This document shows positions 18,000 to 27,138 of a stretch of 64,000 nucleotides of DNA, piece by piece. The stretch is taken from NCBI GenBank assembly GCA_964418125.1, contig CAYQKY010000002.1, positions 62,001 to 126,000 of the forward strand, in the 5' to 3' direction. The notes below the pieces were generated by a model, which saw only the letters and a list, made by a program, of their open reading frames with translations, did no database searches and was not told the DNA's origin. The DNA comes from JACJXW01 sp964418125. GTDB taxonomy: Bacteria > Bacteroidota > Bacteroidia > Chitinophagales > Saprospiraceae. Every line of letters starts with the position of its first letter. Position 1 is the stretch's first letter. A program made the translations under genes and the position numbers.

Positions 18000-18004
18000 C
18001 GCCT

Positions 18005-19870
18005 CTACCGCTGCACCTGCAGTTTCCGGCTTTGGAACCCGAAGTCCGTAACCACACGCAGCAGGTACTGGCCGGCGGGCAGTTCCCGGGTGGGAATGTC
18101 CAGTTGATGGCCGCCTTTGGGCAATTCTCCGTAGCCATTTTGCCATACCAGGCCCCCTTTCTGCCCGAAAAGCTGCGCCTGAACGGAAGATCCGGCTTTG
18201 AGCCTCAGTTCTACACGGGCCTGGCTGACTGCCGGGTTGGGCGACGGTTGCCCCAGGGTGAATTTGTCGGAGATCACGTTGACCTCCGGGATGGCGGTGG
18301 TGGCGTCCTCGCCCAGGGGCAGGAAAGCCGTATAGAGTTCGATATTGCCGTCGTTGGTACGCCCGTCGGCCCATACCGGGATGGCGTAGCCGCTGGTGGC
18401 CAGGATCTGAGTATATTCTCCGATGCCAAAATTGGCATTGGCGGCGCCGATCATGGAGAAGTCGGAACCCTCAGTGGAAACCGGCATGTCATCGGCAAAA
18501 GTAAGTCCGCCGTCTTTGGAGTACGTCATGTAGTACTTGGTCATCAGGTTATTGGGGTCTTCCCGCCGGTCGTACCAGCTAATGGCGAGAATGCCTTTGT
18601 CGTTGACGGCCAGGCTGGGGAAGAACTGCTCGGAAGCGGGGATCCGGTCGTTATTCAGTACAATGGGGTCCGACCAGTTGGCGCCGCCGTCCTTGGAATA
18701 GCTGTAGTAGACGTCTACACCGGGGGTGAGTTCGGTTTCAAACCCATCGGCAGTCCACACGGCATAGAGGTTGCCGTCGAACTCGCCCCCCGACTTGTCT
18801 ACCCGCAGATGAGGGCAGGGATAGACGCGGGCCGAGTCGATGCCCACCAGGTCGCAGGGGCCGCCGGCGCCGGGAGGGAAGCAGGGAAGGTGCAGGGACG
18901 AGATGCGTACGGGGCCGGAGAAGGTTTCTCCGCCGTCTTCCGAAACACAGTGGTAGAGCCCCAGGGCAATATCCTGGGCGGTAGCCCCGGCGAAGAGGAC
19001 GTGTACATTGCCCTGCCGGTCGACGTCAATACTGGAGAACTGGGAGAAGACGATCTCCTCAGGGGTGACATCCACCGCCTCGCCGAACTCGCCGCTGCCA
19101 GCGGCCTTGGTTTTGACCAGGATGTTGTAGGTCGTGTCCGACAGGTTGATCTCCACATAGGCCGCATAGAGGTTATTGCGATAAGGAGAGGAAGAAATAT
19201 CAGTGGCCAGCCACTCCTTGTCTACGAAGCGGGAATTGGGGTCATCCAGGTTCATGACCTGGCCGGCGTCGATGTAGGACTCCTGCCGCTCCCAGCTTTC
19301 GCCTCCGTCGGTGGAGATAGCCCAGTGGAGTTGTATGCCGATGGTCAGGTCCAGGTTGGCCGTGAAGGTCAGCCAGGACAGGTAGGCCGTGCCGTCGGTG
19401 TCGAAGGCCAGTACCGGGTCACCTCCGCCAAGAATGAGGCTGAAGGAGCCCATGTCATTGACGCCGTTAAATTCACTGAGTTCCCAGCTGTTGCCAAAGT
19501 CTTTGGTGTAGTAGATGGGAAAAGACAGGGCGCCGAGGATGTTTTCTGCATCCAGCACCATGCCGGCGATGATGATGTTGTTGGAGTCTGCTGGGTTGAT
19601 GGCGGCGTGGACTTCGGATTCCGGCTTTTCAGACCCGCTGATGTTGTTGTCCAGGTTGCGGAAAGAAACGCCGGCGGGAGTTTTTGCCGGAGCGGTTAAA
19701 ATTTGCTGAGCAGCCTGCAACTCTTCAGGGGATGCTTTCATTTTGCGCATCAGGACAGCGCGGCCCTGCTCGTAGATCCATTGTTTGCTGAAGGTTTGTT
19801 GGGCCAGGAGGCTTCCGAAGCCTGCCAGTAGAAGCGCACCTGTGAGTGTAGCCCATTTCAATCGGTTCAT
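18005..19870 (-). CDS. Secreted BNR/sialidase-like beta-propeller with T9SS sorting domain
   Basis: 621 residues. The signal peptide is MNRLKWATLTGALLLAGFGSLLAQ. The body has several Asp-box-like turns typical of BNR propellers (STDGGESWERQ, SKDGGANWSDP, SEDGGETFSGP, SKDGGLTFADD) between about 90 and 520. The C-terminal 80 residues (LGQPSPNPAVSQARVEL to SRKLQVQR) are a T9SS type A sorting domain. Sialidase or other glycosidase activity cannot be claimed: the arginine triad is not evident by eye. The protein is most likely surface exposed. It sits upstream of the copper ATPase on the same strand but is separated by a terminator-like hairpin. Confidence 0.8.
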   Translation of the reverse strand: MNRLKWATLTGALLLAGFGSLLAQQTFSKQWIYEQGRAVLMRKMKASPEELQAAQQILTAPAKTPAGVSFRNLDNNISGSEKPESEVHAAINPADSNNIIIAGMVLDAENILGALSFPIYYTKDFGNSWELSEFNGVNDMGSFSLILGGGDPVLAFDTDGTAYLSWLTFTANLDLTIGIQLHWAISTDGGESWERQESYIDAGQVMNLDDPNSRFVDKEWLATDISSSPYRNNLYAAYVEINLSDTTYNILVKTKAAGSGEFGEAVDVTPEEIVFSQFSSIDVDRQGNVHVLFAGATAQDIALGLYHCVSEDGGETFSGPVRISSLHLPCFPPGAGGPCDLVGIDSARVYPCPHLRVDKSGGEFDGNLYAVWTADGFETELTPGVDVYYSYSKDGGANWSDPIVLNNDRIPASEQFFPSLAVNDKGILAISWYDRREDPNNLMTKYYMTYSKDGGLTFADDMPVSTEGSDFSMIGAANANFGIGEYTQILATSGYAIPVWADGRTNDGNIELYTAFLPLGEDATTAIPEVNVISDKFTLGQPSPNPAVSQARVELRLKAGSSVQAQLFGQKGGLVWQNGYGELPKGGHQLDIPTRELPAGQYLLRVVTDFGFQSRKLQVQR

Positions 19871-20296
19871 AGATTAAATTTTTCGGAGTGGTTGTTTCGG
19901 GGAGCGAGTTGTTGTTAATTGTCAGTTGTTGGATTCGGGAACAATGAACCAACAACGCGCAACAACCTGATGCTGCAGCGAGGGAACCACCTTGTCGTTA
20001 TTGAAATTATCTGTGAAGATAAGAGGATAGAGTAGGGCGCTATTTTAATTAGGCGAGGTAAAGGTAATAAAATTCCGGTCAAAATGGCAAAGAGGGGGCT
20101 CAAATTTATCCCCTCATTGCCATCCGCTAGTCCGGGAACTGAATGTGATGCTGTTCCTGCAATTCTATTGTCCTTTAAGAAAATGCCCCGAAGAGGAGAA
20201 TCCTGCTCCCGGGCGGCTGCATCTTCCAGAAAGGCGGCCCGGTGTACCTCGATCTCTTTGTTCAGGGAGGCGGCGGCGATCTGCTCTCCAAAGCCC
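19871..20296. other. Intergenic region with word repeats, no clear gene
   Basis: 426 bp. Near 19908-19970 there are GTTGTT/CAACAAC words in inverted arrangement (GTTGTTGG at 19925 facing CCAACAAC). They are similar in style to the other intergenic repeats but lack either known core. A minus-strand frame around 20100-20290 looks mildly coding (LNKEIEVHRAAFLEDAAARE) but has no start of its own; it may be a remnant. Confidence 0.4.
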
Positions 20297-21115
20297 TTAA
20301 TAATCCGTTTTGATGGACTTGTCAAAAGGAATTTTGAACTGATAAACCACATCCTCATCCGTATGGTCTTCCAGCACATCCAGGCCATAGCGGATCTTTC
20401 TTGGGTCGTCGTATACCAAAGTGCCGAAGGCGCGGTCCCAGAAAGAAAAAATATTGCCGAAGTTGGTGTCCGTCCAGGGCCGTTCGAAGTGGTGGTGGAA
20501 CTTGTGCATATTGGGGGTGATGAAAACCAGGCTCAGCGGTTTGTCCAGCCATACCGGCACGGAGATATTGGCGTGGGTCAGATAGGTGAACAGGATACTG
20601 GTGATCCGGTAGATCAGATAATAGGCGAAAGGCATGCCGCTGATGATGATGGCGAACAGGGCGAAGCATTCCCGTAGAAGATAATCCCCGGGATGGTGGC
20701 GGGTGCCGGTGGTGGCGTCCACCTTAGTGTCGCTGTGGTGGACCATGTGGAATTTCCACATCCATTTGACCTTATGCAGGAGGTAATGAGCGACGTATTG
20801 CGCTACGAAATCGAGCAGCATGATAGCGATCAGCAGTTCCGCCCAGATTGGCAGGCCCGTCAGGTAGAGGAAGCCGAATTCATGATCCCGTGTCCATAGA
20901 AAGATGCCAACGGTGGCCAGCCCGAAGAGCACGTTGATCACCAGGGAGGTGGAGAGGAAAATGAGGTTGACCCCGGCGTGCCTCCACTTGCGGTAATTGA
21001 ACTGGGAAAGCGGAATATTGCCCTCCAGTATCCAGCTGATGGACAGGCAGATCATGATCCAGGCCAGTTTGTACCAGTCCGGCATTTGGGCGAAGAAATC
21101 CAGAAAAGCTTCCAT
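20297..21115 (-). CDS. Sterol desaturase / fatty acid hydroxylase superfamily membrane protein
   Basis: 272 residues with four to five membrane helices. The di-iron histidine boxes are HYLLHK, HMVHHSD and HKFHHHFERP, spaced as in the superfamily (roughly residues 128, 142 and 218). These enzymes hydroxylate or desaturate lipid tails with O2 at the cytoplasmic membrane. The lipid substrate is unknown. The gene is divergent from the DoxX-like gene, with 76 bp between them that must hold both promoters. Confidence 0.88.
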   Translation of the reverse strand: MEAFLDFFAQMPDWYKLAWIMICLSISWILEGNIPLSQFNYRKWRHAGVNLIFLSTSLVINVLFGLATVGIFLWTRDHEFGFLYLTGLPIWAELLIAIMLLDFVAQYVAHYLLHKVKWMWKFHMVHHSDTKVDATTGTRHHPGDYLLRECFALFAIIISGMPFAYYLIYRITSILFTYLTHANISVPVWLDKPLSLVFITPNMHKFHHHFERPWTDTNFGNIFSFWDRAFGTLVYDDPRKIRYGLDVLEDHTDEDVVYQFKIPFDKSIKTDY

Positions 21116-21191
21116 ACTTTTGTTGTATCCAGGCCCCGAAAATAGCTCGTTTTTTTAAATTTGAAAAATCAAAAGAACAACCGATAGCATT

Positions 21192-21623
21192 ATGGAGAAC
21201 GATATTGTACGCTGGCTGGCAGAACAGGGGATCAGCAAGATAATGGTGATGCAGGCCCTTTTTGCGCTGATGATCAGCATTCTTTTTATACAATCCGGCC
21301 TAGATAAAGTGTTCAACTGGAAAAGTGAAAAGGACTTTTACACCAGCCATTTCAAAGATTCCATCCTCAACGGTACGGTGCCCTTTCTCATGCCCATCAT
21401 TACCTTGTCCGAACTGGCGGCGGGCTTCCTCACCGGCATCGGCCTGCTGGTGCAGGTGTTCACCGGGCAGACGAGCATCGCGCTGCTGGGCATGCTGATG
21501 GCCTGCCTGTCCATCGTACAACTGTTCTTCGGCCAGCGGGTTGCGAAGGATTATACCGGCGCCGGGACGCTGGTGCCGTATTTTCTGTTGGCGGCGGCGG
21601 GGGTGTATTTTTATTTATTTTAA
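21192..21623 (+). CDS. DoxX-like four-helix membrane protein
   Basis: 143 residues with four hydrophobic segments (IMVMQALFALMISILFI, FLMPIITLSELAAGFLTGIGLL, IALLGMLMACLSIVQLFF, LVPYFLLAAAGVYFYLF). The layout and the QSGLDKVFNW region after helix 1 match the DoxX/DoxD family, whose bacterial members are small membrane proteins of redox or stress context. No catalytic site can be named. It is followed 16 bp later by the DUF1080 gene, so the two may be co-transcribed. Confidence 0.7.
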   Translation: MENDIVRWLAEQGISKIMVMQALFALMISILFIQSGLDKVFNWKSEKDFYTSHFKDSILNGTVPFLMPIITLSELAAGFLTGIGLLVQVFTGQTSIALLGMLMACLSIVQLFFGQRVAKDYTGAGTLVPYFLLAAAGVYFYLF

Positions 21624-21639
21624 TAAAAAATGTTGAATT

Positions 21640-22272
21640 ATGAAACAGAAATGGTTTTTTAGCTTGATCGGCATTAGTTGCTTCCTGTTAGTGAACGGGC
21701 AGGGCTGGACGCCGCTTTTTGACGGAAAGAGCCTCGAGGGCTGGGAACACGTTGGAGAAGGTGAATTCATACTGGAAGACGGATTACTGAAAACACAAGG
21801 TGGGATGGGCTTGCTCTGGTATACCGGGAAGAAACTGAAAAATGCCGAACTTCGGGTGGTATACAAAGGGGCGGACCAGAGTAACGCAGGTGTATTTATT
21901 CGTATTCCGAAAAAACCGACAGAGCCCTGGATGCCCGTAAACCGTGGATATGAAGTGCAGATCGACGACCGGCAGGACGAATTTCACAGAACCGGCGTAT
22001 TGTACTCTTTTACCCGGGCGGAAGCCTCGCCCGGCAAGGCCGGCGAGTGGAACGAGATGGTGATCACCCTGCAGGATGACAGGACTAAGGTGGAAGTGAA
22101 CGGGGTGTTGGTCACCGACTTTAAAGAGGGAACGCCGGTTCCCGAGAAAGTCAAGGATTACGAGCCGGACCGGGGGCGCCGCCCAAAGGCGGGTTATATC
22201 GGATTGCAGAACCACGGAGCGGAGGATGTGATCTACTTTAAGGAGGTGAGCTACCGGAAACTGAAGAAATAA
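21640..22272 (+). CDS. Secreted DUF1080 (3-keto-disaccharide hydrolase-like) protein
   Basis: 210 residues. The signal peptide is MKQKWFFSLIGISCFLLVNG, followed by a single LamG-fold DUF1080 domain at about 21-208. Typical motifs are WTPLFDGKSLEGWEHVG, GLLWYTGKKLKNAELRV, NAGVFIRIP, GYEVQIDD, and the C-terminal GYIGLQNHG with VIYFKEVSYR. Members hydrolyse 3-keto-glycosides or bind sugars. No lipobox is obvious, so it is periplasmic or secreted. It is short and complete for the family. Confidence 0.88.
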   Translation: MKQKWFFSLIGISCFLLVNGQGWTPLFDGKSLEGWEHVGEGEFILEDGLLKTQGGMGLLWYTGKKLKNAELRVVYKGADQSNAGVFIRIPKKPTEPWMPVNRGYEVQIDDRQDEFHRTGVLYSFTRAEASPGKAGEWNEMVITLQDDRTKVEVNGVLVTDFKEGTPVPEKVKDYEPDRGRRPKAGYIGLQNHGAEDVIYFKEVSYRKLKK

Positions 22273-22326
22273 AGCCTCCGGTAGTGGTGCAAAGGAATAT
22301 TGTTATAATCCCAAATCGTAGTAAGC

Positions 22327-24054
22327 ATGACGTTTCGTCTATTCTGTTGCTCCATTCTTCTTATTTTATGCAGTGAGCCGGCAGGTAGCCAGGATAAAGG
22401 AATGGTGGACAGCTTGTCCGCCCTTTTGCCCGCCGAACCGGACTCCTCCCACCTGGAGATCTATACCGATCTTGCCCTGGAGTACCTGTATACCGACCAT
22501 CTCAAAGCAAAGGAATACATCGAAGCCTATCTCGATATTGCTCAGAAATACGGGGCGCCGAAATACCTGGCGTTTGGAACCAACCTGCTTGGGGTGTATT
22601 ACAATATCGTATCCAACTACCGGGAAGGCCTGGAGATATTCCATGAAGCGAAGGCCATGTACGAAGAGCTGGGCAACCGGGAGCGGGTAAGCGCTATACT
22701 CAACAACATGTCTATCGCGAACCGGAACCTGGGCAACCTGGAGAAAGCCCTGCAGAACCAGATGGAATCCCTGGCGATCAAGGAAGAGATCGGCGTGGAC
22801 GACGAGGCCCTGGCCGCAAGCTACTGGAACATCGGAAATATTTTGGGTGATATAGAAAACTATTCGGAGTCCAACGCCTGGTACCGGAAAGCGGAAGATA
22901 TTTACCTTCGCCTGGGCCTGGGAGATGACCTCATCGACGTTCGCTATGTTTTGGCGCTCAACCTCAAAGAGATGGACTCGCTCGAATTGGCCATGCCGAT
23001 CTTTGAAGAGGCGCTGGCGCATTTCCGCAAAAAGAACTATCACAACAGTGTGGCGGGCTCTCTCGATAATCTTGGCAGCATCTTCAAAGCCAGAGGCGAT
23101 CTGCAGAAAGCCGAAGCCTACTATCTGGAGGCCCTGGAAATTGCAGAGGCGCACGGCGAGGAGAGCCTGCCGGGCCTGCTGTACCGGAGGCTGGCCAATG
23201 TATACAGGGAAAAACAGCAGTACACCCAGGCGCTGGATTATGCGGAAAAGGCCCTTGAGGTTTCCAGGAAAACCGGCGTGCGCAAGAAGATGATCACCGA
23301 TTACCTGGTGTTGTCCCGGGTTACGGAGGCTATGGGCGACCCGAACCGCGCGCTGCAGTATTTCAAAGAGTATCACGCCCTTCACGATTCCATATTTGCG
23401 GAGGAGAAGATACTGGCCATGAACGAGATGGAAGTCAAGTACCAAACCGAGAAGAAGCAACAGGAAATACAGCTGCTGAATGAAAAGGCCAAAAGGGCGG
23501 CTCTCATCCAAAATGGCCTGGCAGGGTCGGTGGCGGCCCTCACCGCCTTATTGCTGGCCCTGGCGTATGCCATCCGTCAAAGGATGCGGCGCAACCGGCT
23601 GGAAAAAGAGAAGCTGGATGCCGAGATCGCCTTCAAGGAGCGGGAGTTGTCCGCATTCGCTCTGCAGCTGGCGCAGAAAAATGAGGTGTTGAAAGGCATT
23701 CAGGATGACATTTCAGGCATCAGCCGTAACCTCAATGGAAATAAAGAACTGAAGAAGGTCAACCGAAAGATCGGTTACACGCTTCGCGACGAAGACAACT
23801 GGGAGCTTTTTCTTCAGCGCTTCGAAGCCGTTCACCAGGGCTATCAGAAGAAAGTGACGGAGGCTTATCCGGATATCACCCCCAACGACCTGCGGCTGAT
23901 GGCCCTGATCAAAATGCACCTTTCTCCCAAGGAGATCGCCTCCATCCTGAACCTCTCCAACGAGGGCATTAAAAAAGCCCGCTACCGGCTGCGTAAAAAG
24001 CTGGGTATAGAAACGGCGGAGTCGCTGGACGAGTTTGTGGTGAGATTATTTTAG
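22327..24054 (+). CDS. TPR sensor-regulator with transmembrane helix and LuxR-like C-terminal HTH
   Basis: 575 residues. A signal peptide (MTFRLFCCSILLILCSEPAGS) precedes five to six tetratricopeptide repeats (about 40-350; examples AEAYYLEALEIAEAHGEE and QALDYAEKALEVSRKTG). One membrane helix follows at about 400-417 (GLAGSVAALTALLLALAYAI), then a coiled coil. The C-terminal helix-turn-helix at about 515-570 reads LTPNDLRLMALIKMHLSPKE and KKARYRLRKKLG. This is a common Bacteroidota one-protein signalling layout, with an outside TPR sensor and inside DNA-binding end. Its target genes are unknown. The last four bases overlap the convergent epimerase gene. Confidence 0.82.
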   Translation: MTFRLFCCSILLILCSEPAGSQDKGMVDSLSALLPAEPDSSHLEIYTDLALEYLYTDHLKAKEYIEAYLDIAQKYGAPKYLAFGTNLLGVYYNIVSNYREGLEIFHEAKAMYEELGNRERVSAILNNMSIANRNLGNLEKALQNQMESLAIKEEIGVDDEALAASYWNIGNILGDIENYSESNAWYRKAEDIYLRLGLGDDLIDVRYVLALNLKEMDSLELAMPIFEEALAHFRKKNYHNSVAGSLDNLGSIFKARGDLQKAEAYYLEALEIAEAHGEESLPGLLYRRLANVYREKQQYTQALDYAEKALEVSRKTGVRKKMITDYLVLSRVTEAMGDPNRALQYFKEYHALHDSIFAEEKILAMNEMEVKYQTEKKQQEIQLLNEKAKRAALIQNGLAGSVAALTALLLALAYAIRQRMRRNRLEKEKLDAEIAFKERELSAFALQLAQKNEVLKGIQDDISGISRNLNGNKELKKVNRKIGYTLRDEDNWELFLQRFEAVHQGYQKKVTEAYPDITPNDLRLMALIKMHLSPKEIASILNLSNEGIKKARYRLRKKLGIETAESLDEFVVRLF

Positions 24055-25043
24055 CGGCCCGACAACTGATTAAAGCTCTTTATGATCCTGTCCATAGTAT
24101 GGCTGAGCCGTTCATCAAATACCGGTACATCGGGGTTGTCTTCATGCCATTTCACGATTTCTTTCACCCCCTCCCGGAAGGGGATTTGAGGGGCAAAATC
24201 CGGCACCAGGCCTCTGATCTTTGAGTTGTCAAAGATCATGCTGTGGGCCTTGTCGCCCAGCAATCCTTCTCCGATTGCCTGGTCGTACCTGGCGATCACT
24301 TCCGAAGGGATATGGATCAGTTCCGGCTCCACATTCAGTTCTCCGGCGAAAATGCGGTAAATGTTATTCCAGGTGAGCCATTCATTGGAGGTGATGTGGA
24401 AGGCTTCATTGATGGCGGCGGGCTTTCCCAGCAGGCCCACGAGGCCAACGGCAAAATCTCTATGGTGGGTGAGCGTCCAGATCGAAGTTCCATCTCCTTG
24501 GACAACAACCGGCAGCCCTTGCCTCATCCTTTGCAGGGCCGTGTATCCGCCGATCAGGGGAACCTTGGTTTTGTCATAAGTATGTGACGGACGGACGGTG
24601 GTGTAGGGAAAGCCGGTTTTGGCGTGTTCTTCCCGCAGGAGTTCCTCACAGGCGATCTTATTCCGGGAGTATTCCCAGAACGGGTTGTCCAACGGGGTGT
24701 CCTCCGTAATGGGCAGCTTTTTCGGGGGAGTCTGATAAGCGGAGGCGGAGCTGATGAACACGAATTGGCCCGCCTTGCCTGAAAATAACGCAATATCGTT
24801 TTTAATATCCTGCGGCTCAAAAGCGACCCAGTCTACAACGGCATCAAAATGATACCCCTGGAGCGCCTGCCGGGCCTCATCAACATTTCTGATATCGGCA
24901 ATTATGGTTTTAACGCCTTCCGTTTTTCTCAATCCGGAACTCCTGCCCCGGTTCAGGTGATACAGTTCGATGCCCCGGGAAACGGCAAGTTCCGAACAGG
25001 CGGAGCTGATAACGCCGGTGCCGCCGATGAATAGTACTTTCAT
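24051..25043 (-). CDS. NAD-dependent epimerase/dehydratase (extended SDR)
   Basis: 330 residues from ATG 25043 (MKVLFIGGTGVISSACSELA), preferred over the ATG at 25067 because the Rossmann strand normally begins at once. The nucleotide site is GGTGVIS, the SDR serine FISSASAYQ is present, and the catalytic YxxxK is seen as YSRNK after PFWE. The C-terminal half is typical of sugar-nucleotide epimerases, though the substrate may equally be an isoflavone-reductase-like compound. It is convergent with the TPR regulator, sharing a 4-bp overlap. Confidence 0.82.
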   Translation of the reverse strand: MKVLFIGGTGVISSACSELAVSRGIELYHLNRGRSSGLRKTEGVKTIIADIRNVDEARQALQGYHFDAVVDWVAFEPQDIKNDIALFSGKAGQFVFISSASAYQTPPKKLPITEDTPLDNPFWEYSRNKIACEELLREEHAKTGFPYTTVRPSHTYDKTKVPLIGGYTALQRMRQGLPVVVQGDGTSIWTLTHHRDFAVGLVGLLGKPAAINEAFHITSNEWLTWNNIYRIFAGELNVEPELIHIPSEVIARYDQAIGEGLLGDKAHSMIFDNSKIRGLVPDFAPQIPFREGVKEIVKWHEDNPDVPVFDERLSHTMDRIIKSFNQLSGR

Positions 25044-25245
25044 TGGATCTTCATTTATGTGCTCCAATTAAACCAAATTTCTCCGGAAGAAAAAACAGCA
25101 AACAGATAAAAGACATAGTGGGAATGGCCTCCAGGATTTCAGCAGCAGAGCGCATTTACTTTTCAGGAAACCAACGGGCCATAAGAACTACAGGAAGTGC
25201 GGAAATGTTTTTCATAGAAAGTTTTAAGGTTAAAAAGTCTTAATT

Positions 25246-26013
25246 ATGGAAAATACGTTTATTCCTTTTCGGGCGGGCCTTCTGGCACTCACTCTGGCCC
25301 TGTTGTTTTCTTATGGCTGCAATAAAGAAGAAGATACCGGCAGCCTCGTATACCTGAACTTCGGCCACACGGTCAAAGGGCAGGAGTTGGGCCTGAACGA
25401 TACCTGGTACAGCAGTGCCGCCGGCCACCCGTTCATGGTGGAGCGGCTGAAGTATTACACGTCAAATTTTTCGTTACACAACACAGCAGGAGAGCGCATT
25501 GACATCCGCGAAGTCCATTACCGGGATGTGGAGAAGCCCGATACCCGTGCTTTTGAATGGGAAGACGTCCCTCCTGGCGAGTATACGGGCCTGTCTTTTA
25601 TCTTCGGCCTGGACGAGGTTGTCAATGTAGACGGCGGGTTGCCCAACACTACTACCAACATCAACATGGAATGGCCCCTGCCCGGTGACCAGGGTTATCA
25701 CTATATGAAGTTTGAGGGGCGTTACGATCTTAATGGTACGGGGGTTATTAAACCGTTTAACCTGCATACGGGGGCTACGGGGAATAACCAGAACTATGTA
25801 CTGGTCGACTTACCCTTCCAGCACCCAATGGCGTTTTCCGGTGGTGTCTGGCAGATCAACCTGAGTATGGACCTCAATGAATGGCTGCAAAATCCCAATG
25901 TTTATGATTTTGAGGCTTTCGGGTCCATGATCATGGCTAATCAAAATGCCCAGCAGATGCTCCGGGAAAACGGGAGTAGCGTTTTCAGCATCAGCACCAT
26001 TGAAAAAGAATGA
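25246..26013 (+). CDS. mbnP: MbnP-family copper-binding lipoprotein
   Basis: 255 residues. The lipoprotein signal ends LLFSYGCNKEED (Cys24). The MbnP beta-sandwich follows, with FGHTVKGQEL, ERLKYYTSNFSLHN, FGLDEVVNVDGG and the tryptophan-bearing MEWPLPGDQGYHYMKFEG near residue 145. In the family a tryptophan is oxidised to kynurenine by MbnH, giving a high-affinity copper site. The mbnH-like gene overlaps its stop by 4 bp, which supports the assignment. It should act in the periplasm or outer-membrane face in copper acquisition or handling. Confidence 0.8.
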   Translation: MENTFIPFRAGLLALTLALLFSYGCNKEEDTGSLVYLNFGHTVKGQELGLNDTWYSSAAGHPFMVERLKYYTSNFSLHNTAGERIDIREVHYRDVEKPDTRAFEWEDVPPGEYTGLSFIFGLDEVVNVDGGLPNTTTNINMEWPLPGDQGYHYMKFEGRYDLNGTGVIKPFNLHTGATGNNQNYVLVDLPFQHPMAFSGGVWQINLSMDLNEWLQNPNVYDFEAFGSMIMANQNAQQMLRENGSSVFSISTIEKE

Positions 26014-27053
26014 GTTTTAAAAGCTTCCTCACCATGAAAAGAATAACCCTATCGGCCTTTGTCCTCGTTTTGCTCTTCCTGGCAACGCCTGCCTGCGAGA
26101 AAGAAGGGGCTTCGCCTCCCAATAACAATAATGGATGGGTATACCATCCTACTCCTTACGAACTGGATATTCCGGAATTCTTCCCCCTTCTCGAGGTTCC
26201 TGCGGATAACCCGATGACCGTCCAGGGGGTGCAATTGGGGCGTATGCTTTTTTATGACCCGGCCTTGCATTCCGACGAAACCCATGCCTGTGCCAGTTGT
26301 CATGTACAGGAATTCTCCTTCAGTTCTGATCCTGAAGTATTGCCCCATATCAACCTGGCCTGGAATTCAGCCTTCCTGTGGAACGGAAAAGTACAAGGCG
26401 CTCTGGAAGACGTCATGCTCTTCGAGGTCAAAGACTTTTTCGGGGTTGACCTCGGCCGCCTGGAAGCGCACCCCGACTACCCCCGCCTTTTTTACGAAGC
26501 CTTTGGTGAAGGGGGCATTACCTATGAACGGGCGGCAAAGGCCCTGGCCCAGTTCGAGCGTACTATGACTTCGGGCAATTCCAAATACGACCAGGTGCTG
26601 CGCCAGGAGCCCGGCGTATATTTAACCGACCAGGAACTGAACGGCTACGACCTGTTCTTTACGGAAGAAGGCGACTGTTTCCATTGCCATTGCGGCATTC
26701 TATTCACGGACAACGAGTTTCACAACAATGCGCTGGATGCCGAGCCCGAAGCAGGCCTGGGCGCCATCACCGGGGAACCCTTCGACCTGGGGAAATTCAA
26801 AACTCCAACCCTGCGCAACATCGAGCTTACCGGCCCTTACATGCACGACGGCCGCTACGCCACCCTTGAAGAAGTGGTCGACTTTTACAGTGAGGGGCTT
26901 CATGTTTCTCCAACTGCCGATCCGCTGATGAAGGCTCTTCCTATGGGAGGCAAACACTTTACAGCTGAGGAGAAAATCGCCCTGATCGCTTTTTTGAAGA
27001 CGTTGACGGACACGAGCTATATTTCTGATCCAGCGTTGTCGAGCCCGTTTTGA
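26010..27053 (+). CDS. mbnH: Di-haem cytochrome c peroxidase family protein, MbnH-like
   Basis: 347 residues from 26010, or 339 from ATG 26034, which opens a lipoprotein signal (MKRITLSAFVLVLLFL then ATPAC). Two haem c sites are visible: CASCH near residue 91 and CFHCH near residue 224. Between and after them are AFLWNGKV, QFERTMTS, LRNIELTGPYMHDGRY and the usual C-terminal FLKTLTD. MbnH enzymes use the two haems to oxidise a tryptophan of the partner MbnP. The translational overlap with the upstream mbnP-like gene fits this better than a classical H2O2 peroxidase. Maturation would need a cytochrome c assembly system elsewhere. Confidence 0.83.
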   Translation: MSFKSFLTMKRITLSAFVLVLLFLATPACEKEGASPPNNNNGWVYHPTPYELDIPEFFPLLEVPADNPMTVQGVQLGRMLFYDPALHSDETHACASCHVQEFSFSSDPEVLPHINLAWNSAFLWNGKVQGALEDVMLFEVKDFFGVDLGRLEAHPDYPRLFYEAFGEGGITYERAAKALAQFERTMTSGNSKYDQVLRQEPGVYLTDQELNGYDLFFTEEGDCFHCHCGILFTDNEFHNNALDAEPEAGLGAITGEPFDLGKFKTPTLRNIELTGPYMHDGRYATLEEVVDFYSEGLHVSPTADPLMKALPMGGKHFTAEEKIALIAFLKTLTDTSYISDPALSSPF

Positions 27054-27138
27054 ATGCTGGTTTTTATAGCTAATTTTCTGTCTTTAGTAAATTCGCGATG
27101 AGAAATGTCCCGAATTAACCGCTAAAATAAAAAGGCAG

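Larger units (their letters stand above)
17623..18004. other. Intergenic region with palindrome and family 2 repeat
   Basis: 382 bp between the copper ATPase and the sialidase-like gene, both on the minus strand. It holds the palindrome at 17802-17821 and the repeat at 17925-17999, described separately. No coding frame is convincing. Confidence 0.6.

Noticed and set aside
17828..19699. Long plus-strand open frame (623 codons)
   Set aside because: Shadow of the T9SS propeller gene on the minus strand; no motifs, and it starts inside the repeat region.
19915..20388. Minus-strand frame overlapping the end of the sterol desaturase
   Set aside because: The middle looks slightly coding but the start lies inside the desaturase gene in another frame and the end runs into word repeats; a remnant at best.
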